This document shows positions 59,729 to 64,000 of a DNA stretch of 64,000 nucleotides, one piece after another. This DNA comes from an uncultured Clostridia bacterium (GTDB lineage Bacteria; Bacillota; Clostridia; UBA1381), in assembly GCA_947623955.1 (NCBI GenBank), contig CANQIP010000006.1, positions 1 through 64,000 of the forward strand, in the 5' to 3' direction. How positions within the stretch are numbered: the first letter of the stretch is position 1; every line of letters starts with the position of its first letter. Under the pieces are notes generated by a model. It saw only the letters and a list, made by a program, of their open reading frames with translations, was not told the DNA's origin and searched no databases. Position numbers and translations under genes: made by a program.

Positions 59729-61209
59729 GAAATTCCCACGTTAAATCCGGCTTTGTTCTTTCATACGTGTCAATAGGCGTGCAAAGCGTTATAAGCATCG
59801 TTTACACGCCCGTAATGCTGCGGTTTCTCGGTCAGAGCGATTACGGGCTTTTGCAGATTGCGATGAGCGCGATAGCGCATCTGGGCATTTTGAGTTTCGG
59901 CTTTTCCGGCTCGTATTTAAGATTTTACTCGTCTTACCGCACAAGCGGCGACAAAAAGGCGATTGCGTCGCTAAACGGTATGTACGCGGCAATATTCACC
60001 GCCGTGTCGCTCATCGCGCTTTTGGCGGGCTTTACCGTGACGTCGTGCGCCGACATGATATTTTCCGCGTCGATGAGCGTAGCTGAGACGGAGCGTTTAA
60101 GGCTGCTGCTCGGAATAATGACGGTAAATCTCGCGCTCTCGTTCCCGTGCGGCGTGTTTGACGCGTACATTACGGCGCACGAGCAATTCGTATTTCAAAA
60201 AATTCTCGTTATAGTGTCGGCGTTTTTAAATCCGATGCTTACGTTCCCGCTGCTGCTTATCGGCAAAGGCAGCGCGGCGGTCGCCGTGTGTATGACGCTT
60301 ATCACGTTTGTAAAGCTTACGGTAAGCGGCTTTTACTGCATTAAAAAGCTGCGCATGAAGTTTGCGTTTAACTTTGATACCGCGCTTTTTAAAAGGCTGT
60401 GCGGCTTTTCGTTTTTTGTGTTTTTGAATATTGTCTCCGACCAGGTAAACTGGAACGCGGGCAACACCATTCTCGGCATAGTCAGCGGCTCGGACGAGGT
60501 GACGCTCTACTCGCTCGGTATGCAGTTCAACACGTATTTTCTGACGTTTTCCTACGCACTGTCGTCGCTGTTCGCGCCGAAGGCGTACAGGATAGCCGTG
60601 AACGACCGCGCCGCGCCGCTTTTGGATAAGCTGTTCGCGAGGTTCGGAAGGCTCCAGCTTGCGGTTATGGGGTATATTTTCCTCATGCTCGTTGCGGTCG
60701 GCAAGCCGTTCATGCGTATGTGGTCGGGTCTTGACAGCGACGTTCCGTATTACACCGCGATGGTACTTATCGCGCCGATCCTCATAACGTCAACGCAGTC
60801 TATCGCGATTGAAATTCAGAGGGCGAAGGATATGCACCGTTTCAGGAGCGTTTTATACATACTTATAGCAGCCGTCAACATCGCGATAAGTATTCCGCTG
60901 TCGCTGCGGTTCGGCGCGGTCGGCTGCGCCGTCGGAACGTGCGTGTGCCTTGTTACGGGAAATATCGTGATAATGAACATATATAACCACACACGCGTCG
61001 GGCTTAATATGAAACGGTTTTGGAAGGAACTTTTAAAGCTCGTTCCCGCGTTCGTTCTTCCCGCCGTGTGCGCAGCGTTTCTGCACTCGTTCACCGGTGC
61101 GGGAATTTGGAGCATCGTCGCGTCCGCGCTCATTCTTACAGCCGTGTACGCTCCGTCGGTGTGGTTCTTGGGAGTCAGAAAAGACATAAAAAGAATACCG
61201 TCCGCGTAA
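59725..61209 (+). CDS. Wzx-type polysaccharide flippase
   Basis: 494 residues from the ATG at 59725 (GGGAGGAG upstream), about fourteen membrane helices, MATE/MVF-fold lipid-linked oligosaccharide flippase: VLSYVSIGVQSVISIVYTP, FLGQSDYGLLQIAMS, and the conserved LNIVSDQVNWNAGNTILG. It moves undecaprenyl-linked units across the membrane. It is the only flippase gene in the window and could serve either polysaccharide set. Confidence 0.92.
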   Translation: MRNSHVKSGFVLSYVSIGVQSVISIVYTPVMLRFLGQSDYGLLQIAMSAIAHLGILSFGFSGSYLRFYSSYRTSGDKKAIASLNGMYAAIFTAVSLIALLAGFTVTSCADMIFSASMSVAETERLRLLLGIMTVNLALSFPCGVFDAYITAHEQFVFQKILVIVSAFLNPMLTFPLLLIGKGSAAVAVCMTLITFVKLTVSGFYCIKKLRMKFAFNFDTALFKRLCGFSFFVFLNIVSDQVNWNAGNTILGIVSGSDEVTLYSLGMQFNTYFLTFSYALSSLFAPKAYRIAVNDRAAPLLDKLFARFGRLQLAVMGYIFLMLVAVGKPFMRMWSGLDSDVPYYTAMVLIAPILITSTQSIAIEIQRAKDMHRFRSVLYILIAAVNIAISIPLSLRFGAVGCAVGTCVCLVTGNIVIMNIYNHTRVGLNMKRFWKELLKLVPAFVLPAVCAAFLHSFTGAGIWSIVASALILTAVYAPSVWFLGVRKDIKRIPSA

Positions 61210-61224
61210 CGGACGGTATTTTTT
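61194..61224. terminator. Terminator at the flippase stop
   Basis: AATACCGTCCG / CGGACGGTATT with six T; the 5' arm lies in the last codons of the flippase gene. Confidence 0.85.
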
Positions 61225-62032
61225 ATCTCCAGCCTTTTGACTTTTCGTATTCCGATATTATGTTCTTGTTCTGACGCTCGGTGTCGTTAAACTGCGCCTC
61301 GGCGTCGCTTTGCGATGTGAATGTCGGCACGTACCACGTTTTCTCCGAGAAGTAATCCCTGTACTCCTGCGTTGTGAATATGTAGCCGTGACGTGCGTAA
61401 AGCTCGTTTAAAAGCAGTCGCGTCTCCGCCTGCGTGAGACTTGAAAGGTCGCTCTGCGTCACAAGTTTCGTGTCGCTTGCAAACATATATTCCGTAATGC
61501 CCGGGTTTTTGTTTATTCCACTCTGCACGGGCGCCACCGGCTGAGAGGCAGGATTTGCCGTTGCCGCGGGCTTTACCGTCTGTGCGGGTTCCGCGGTTTT
61601 TTTCGGCTCCGCGGTCGCCTTTGCTTTCTTATTGCCACTTTCGGTGAGCATATAGTTCGGTTCGTCGTTCTTTTTTGGAATAAAGTTATCCCTAAATATA
61701 AAGAACGCCGCAATTCCTCCTATAAGCGCCACAATAAGCACAACAAGCACGACCAGCAGCGTCGTATTTGAACTGTTCTTCTGCTTTGTGCCGTAGGTTT
61801 CGGTCGGCGGCGTATCATACGAGACGCTCGCAGGTGCGCCGTAATCCTCCGCAGTCAGCGGTTGCCCGCAGTTTGAGCATACCGTATCGCCTTCGTAAAC
61901 CTCCGCGCCGCAAGTCGGACAGTAGCCCGACTGTACGCGGGTTTGCGTATCCTCATTTTCGACCATTTTGCCGCAATTTACACAGAACACCGCGTCATCC
62001 GGTATCTGCGCTCCGCAATGTTTACATATCAT
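61223..62032 (-). CDS. Zinc-ribbon and YARHG domain membrane protein
   Basis: 269 residues. Two zinc ribbons (CKHCGAQIPDDAVFCVNCGK and CPTCGAEV ... CSNCGQP), one membrane helix (about 90-112), a Pro/Ala/Thr/Lys linker, and a YARHG domain (ELYARHGYIFTTQEYRDYFS). YARHG domains lie outside the cell in many gut Firmicutes, function unknown. The start codon is embedded in a 13-bp repeat copy (62032-62044) that also gives it the GGGGG ribosome site. Confidence 0.88.
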   Translation of the reverse strand: MICKHCGAQIPDDAVFCVNCGKMVENEDTQTRVQSGYCPTCGAEVYEGDTVCSNCGQPLTAEDYGAPASVSYDTPPTETYGTKQKNSSNTTLLVVLVVLIVALIGGIAAFFIFRDNFIPKKNDEPNYMLTESGNKKAKATAEPKKTAEPAQTVKPAATANPASQPVAPVQSGINKNPGITEYMFASDTKLVTQSDLSSLTQAETRLLLNELYARHGYIFTTQEYRDYFSEKTWYVPTFTSQSDAEAQFNDTERQNKNIISEYEKSKGWR

Positions 62033-62094
62033 TTTAGTGTCCCCCTTTGTTTTAGTGTCTCCTGACTTTAGTGTCCCCGTATTTTAGTGTCCCC
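62032..62094. repeat. Four tandem copies of the 13-bp repeat before the YARHG gene
   Basis: TTTTAGTGTCCCC at 62032-62044 and 62082-62094, with near copies TTTTAGTGTCTCC (62050-62062) and CTTTAGTGTCCCC (62066-62078); spacing 18, 16 and 16. Read on the minus strand as GGGGACACTAAAA. Confidence 0.9.
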
Positions 62095-62120
62095 CGGTGT
62101 ACGTCCGGGAACGTTTTTTA

Positions 62121-63533
62121 TTATAAGGTTACCCCGTCCTTAAAAATTGAAATTTCGCGGTAACCGTTTTTCTCATTATTGGTTTTTTCGCCGCTTGCAA
62201 CGGAGAGAATGTAATCAACAAATTCCTCCGTGAGATCCGCGCCGTCGATAATCGTTCCGGCGTTAAAATCTATCCAGTGCGGCTTTTTCTCCGCAAGCGG
62301 AGTGTTCGTCGCGACCTTAACGGTCGGCACGGGCGCGCCCACAGGTGTGCCGCGTCCCGTCGAGAACAAAATCATATGGCAGCCCGACGCGGTGAGATTC
62401 GTGACGGCTACGATGTCGTTGCCGGGGCCCGTCAGAAGGTTAAGTCCCTTGTTTTTGACGTGTTCGCCTATACCTATAACGTCAGCCACGTTCGCGCTGC
62501 CCGACTTTTGCACGCAGCCGAGCGACTTATCCTCCAGCGTCGTTATGCCGCCCTTTTTGTTGCCGGGCGACGGGTTCTCGTACACGACCTGTCCGTGACG
62601 CGTGAAGTAGTCCTTAAAGTCGTTTATGAGGCGGACGGTTTTGTCGAACACCTCCTCGCTGACGCAGCGGTTCATAAGGATTGTTTCCGCGCCGAACATC
62701 TCGGGCACTTCAGTCAGAACCGTGCTCGCGCCCATAGCGATAAGCTCATCGGACGCGCGTCCTATAAGAGGGTTCGCGGTAAGACCCGAAAAACCGTCGC
62801 TGCCGCCGCATTTTAAGCCTATCACAAGCTCGTCCGCGCCGCACTCCTCGCGCCTGAATTTTTTCGAATACTCCACAAGCTCGCCGATAAGCTCCAGACC
62901 CTTTTCAATCTCGTCGTCATAATCCTGCGCCGACATGAATTTTACGCGCTCATCGTCCGTCTCGCCGAGAGCTTCTCGAAATACGGGTATGTTGTTGTTT
63001 TCGCAGCCCAAGCCGAGCACAAGCACGCCCGCGGCGTTTGGATGGTTCACAAGACCCTTTAAGACCGCCTGCGTCGTTTTCTGGTCGTCGCCGAGCTGCG
63101 AGCAGCCGAACGGGTGAACAAAATTAAATATGCCGTCGCACTCGCCCGCGTATTTTTTGTTTGCCTTGCGCGCGAGTATTTCCGAGGTTTTGTTCACGCA
63201 GCCGACGGTGTTTACTATCCATATCTCGTTACGTATGCCGACGCTGCCGTTTTTTCTGCGGTAGCCGAGGAAGGTTTTAGTGTCCCCATGTTTTAGTGTC
63301 CCCAGTTTCGGATTGTACGTATATTTTAGTGTCCCCTCAAGGTTTGTTTTCACGTTGTGCGTGTGGACGTGTTCGCCCTTTTTTATGTCGCACGCGGCAT
63401 GACCTATACTGTAGCCGTACTTTATAATATCGTCGCCCTTTTTTATATCGCAAAGCGCGGTTTTGTGTCCCCGCAGTTCGCCGTCGAGCATTACGGCTAC
63501 GTTATCGTTTTCGTTTATTTTAATAGTTCTCAT
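62121..63533 (-). CDS. uxaA: Altronate dehydratase
   Basis: 470 residues. Iron-dependent enzyme turning D-altronate into 2-keto-3-deoxygluconate in galacturonate breakdown. N-terminal SAF domain (VAVMLDGELRGHKTALCDIK ... GHAACDIKKGEHVHTHNVKT), a linker, then the UxaA core with NEIWIVNTVGCVNKTSE, FNFVHPFGCSQLGDD, GLGCENN and LIGLKCGGSDGFSGLTANP. The linker (NLEGTLKYTYNP ... GDTKTFLGYRR) has normal length but is coded by three copies of the 13-bp repeat. It overlaps uxaB by one base (TAATG). Confidence 0.95.
   Translation of the reverse strand: MRTIKINENDNVAVMLDGELRGHKTALCDIKKGDDIIKYGYSIGHAACDIKKGEHVHTHNVKTNLEGTLKYTYNPKLGTLKHGDTKTFLGYRRKNGSVGIRNEIWIVNTVGCVNKTSEILARKANKKYAGECDGIFNFVHPFGCSQLGDDQKTTQAVLKGLVNHPNAAGVLVLGLGCENNNIPVFREALGETDDERVKFMSAQDYDDEIEKGLELIGELVEYSKKFRREECGADELVIGLKCGGSDGFSGLTANPLIGRASDELIAMGASTVLTEVPEMFGAETILMNRCVSEEVFDKTVRLINDFKDYFTRHGQVVYENPSPGNKKGGITTLEDKSLGCVQKSGSANVADVIGIGEHVKNKGLNLLTGPGNDIVAVTNLTASGCHMILFSTGRGTPVGAPVPTVKVATNTPLAEKKPHWIDFNAGTIIDGADLTEEFVDYILSVASGEKTNNEKNGYREISIFKDGVTL
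63275..63336. repeat. Three copies of the 13-bp repeat inside uxaA
   Basis: TTTTAGTGTCCCC at 63275-63287, 63291-63303 and 63324-63336; a further near copy TTTTGTGTCCCC is at 63461-63472. In the minus frame they code GTLK, GTLK and GDTK. Confidence 0.9.
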
Positions 63534-64000
63534 TACAATATTTCCTTTAACGCCCCGCGAACGCCTTTTGTTTCCATTTCCGCGACGTATTTTTCCACGC
63601 TCGGCAGAAGGTACGTCAAATCCTCATCCCAGTAATCGGCGCGCTTTAATATTTCAGCCGCCGACGCGGTTTTCATAAACGCCGTGATTTCCGCGTCGTC
63701 GTTCGCCTCGTCGGTGCGGTAGAACATTATGAGCGCGGCGAGTGCGAACACGAGCCGTTTCGGTTCTTTGCCGTAACGCTTTATATACTCCTGTATGCTC
63801 GGCAGCACACGCACCTTGAATTTCGATACGGAATTAAGCGCGATGCTCAATAGATAATGCTTTATGAACGGGTTTTTGAAACGCTCGATTACGTCGTCCG
63901 CGAACGCACAAAGCTCCTCTTTCGGCAAATCGAGCGTCGGTATGATTTCCTCGAATATGCCGTCATGCACGAATTTGTACGTGTCCGCGTCGTTCATCAT
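63533..64000 (-). CDS. uxaB: Tagaturonate reductase, C-terminal part
   Basis: The last 155 residues of a mannitol-dehydrogenase-superfamily reductase; the start lies right of the window. C-terminal features are FKNPFIKHYLLSIALNSVSK with the catalytic Lys-Asn-like N-P-x-I-x-H-x-L motif, FKVRVLPSIQEYIKRYGKEP and LVFALAALIMFYR, matching UxaB. It reduces D-tagaturonate to D-altronate with NADH, the step before uxaA. The gene overlaps uxaA by one base. Confidence 0.9.
   Translation of the reverse strand: MMNDADTYKFVHDGIFEEIIPTLDLPKEELCAFADDVIERFKNPFIKHYLLSIALNSVSKFKVRVLPSIQEYIKRYGKEPKRLVFALAALIMFYRTDEANDDAEITAFMKTASAAEILKRADYWDEDLTYLLPSVEKYVAEMETKGVRGALKEIL

Noticed and set aside
62032-63336. Could the 13-bp repeats be a CRISPR array?
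   Set aside because: Units are too short, spacing between copies is 3-20 bases and irregular, several lie inside a coding gene, and no cas genes are present.

Overview
The window comes from an endospore-forming, probably anaerobic Firmicute of the class Clostridia, with roughly half G+C. The evidence for sporulation is Spo0A (55449-56240), SpoIIR (22126-22746), YpeB (22864-24225) and GerMN-domain protein (44044-44976). Promoters are mostly textbook sigma-A (17-bp spacers), Shine-Dalgarno sites are strong, and nothing suggests an outer membrane. Several secreted proteins carry copper-amine-oxidase N-terminal ('stalk') domains, and a polysaccharide-degrading gene set (PL11 rhamnogalacturonan lyase, GH88, GH3, ROK kinase, altronate dehydratase, tagaturonate reductase) points to a plant-cell-wall (pectin) user of a gut or similar habitat. 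The species cannot be told from the sequence.

Layout. 1-3.0 kb: end of ychF, a GT2 glycosyltransferase and a PIG-V-like membrane mannosyltransferase. 3.1-6.4 kb: nth, then a BlaI repressor and a BlaR1-like M56 sensor that appears to be cut in two by a palindromic MITE-like element. 6.5-11.2 kb: PL11 lyase and glyA. 11.2-11.6 kb: a candidate small RNA and tRNA-Glu(CTC). 11.6-18.2 kb (minus): a membrane glycosyltransferase, ROK kinase, GH88 hydrolase, UvrX-type polymerase, YolD-like protein and DUF362 protein in close succession. 18.4-22.0 kb: a YdjG-YdjH-YdjI-like cluster (zinc ribbon, TPM, SPFH) with a lipoprotein. 22.1-24.2 kb: spoIIR and ypeB. 24.2-26.6 kb: a repeat-rich gap with two more palindromic elements, then an AT-rich leucine-rich-repeat surface protein that looks acquired. 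26.6-30.9 kb: GH3, nucleoid-associated protein, Rrf2 and DtxR/MntR regulators. 30.9-41.3 kb: an exopolysaccharide locus (sugar transferase, phosphoesterase, two Wzz-like proteins, polymerase, two GT4 enzymes, an acyltransferase). 41.3-52.9 kb: a two-part chromate transporter, L,D-transpeptidase, a ComEA-RR-HK-GerMN operon, a D,D-carboxypeptidase, a TPR protein, asnS, asnA and DUF896. 53.0-55.0 kb: a GntR-ABC cassette lying between two identical 34-bp direct repeats. 55.1-56.6 kb: a cysteine-rich 40-residue membrane peptide, spo0A and a probable type I toxin-antitoxin locus. 56.6-61.2 kb: a second surface-polysaccharide set (pyruvyl transferase, two GT2, flippase) around a dyad-rich divergent promoter. 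61.2-64 kb: a YARHG protein and uxaA-uxaB, in a stretch peppered with a 13-bp repeat.

The most interesting points are the probable type I toxin-antitoxin pair at 56276-56565, the 13-bp GGGGACACTAAAA repeat that runs through both intergenic and coding DNA at the right end, the Wzz protein fused to a degenerate GGDEF domain, the split M56 sensor, the 34-bp repeats around the ABC cassette, and two orphan candidate RNAs. All assignments rest on reading the sequence and remembered family features; no searches were run.
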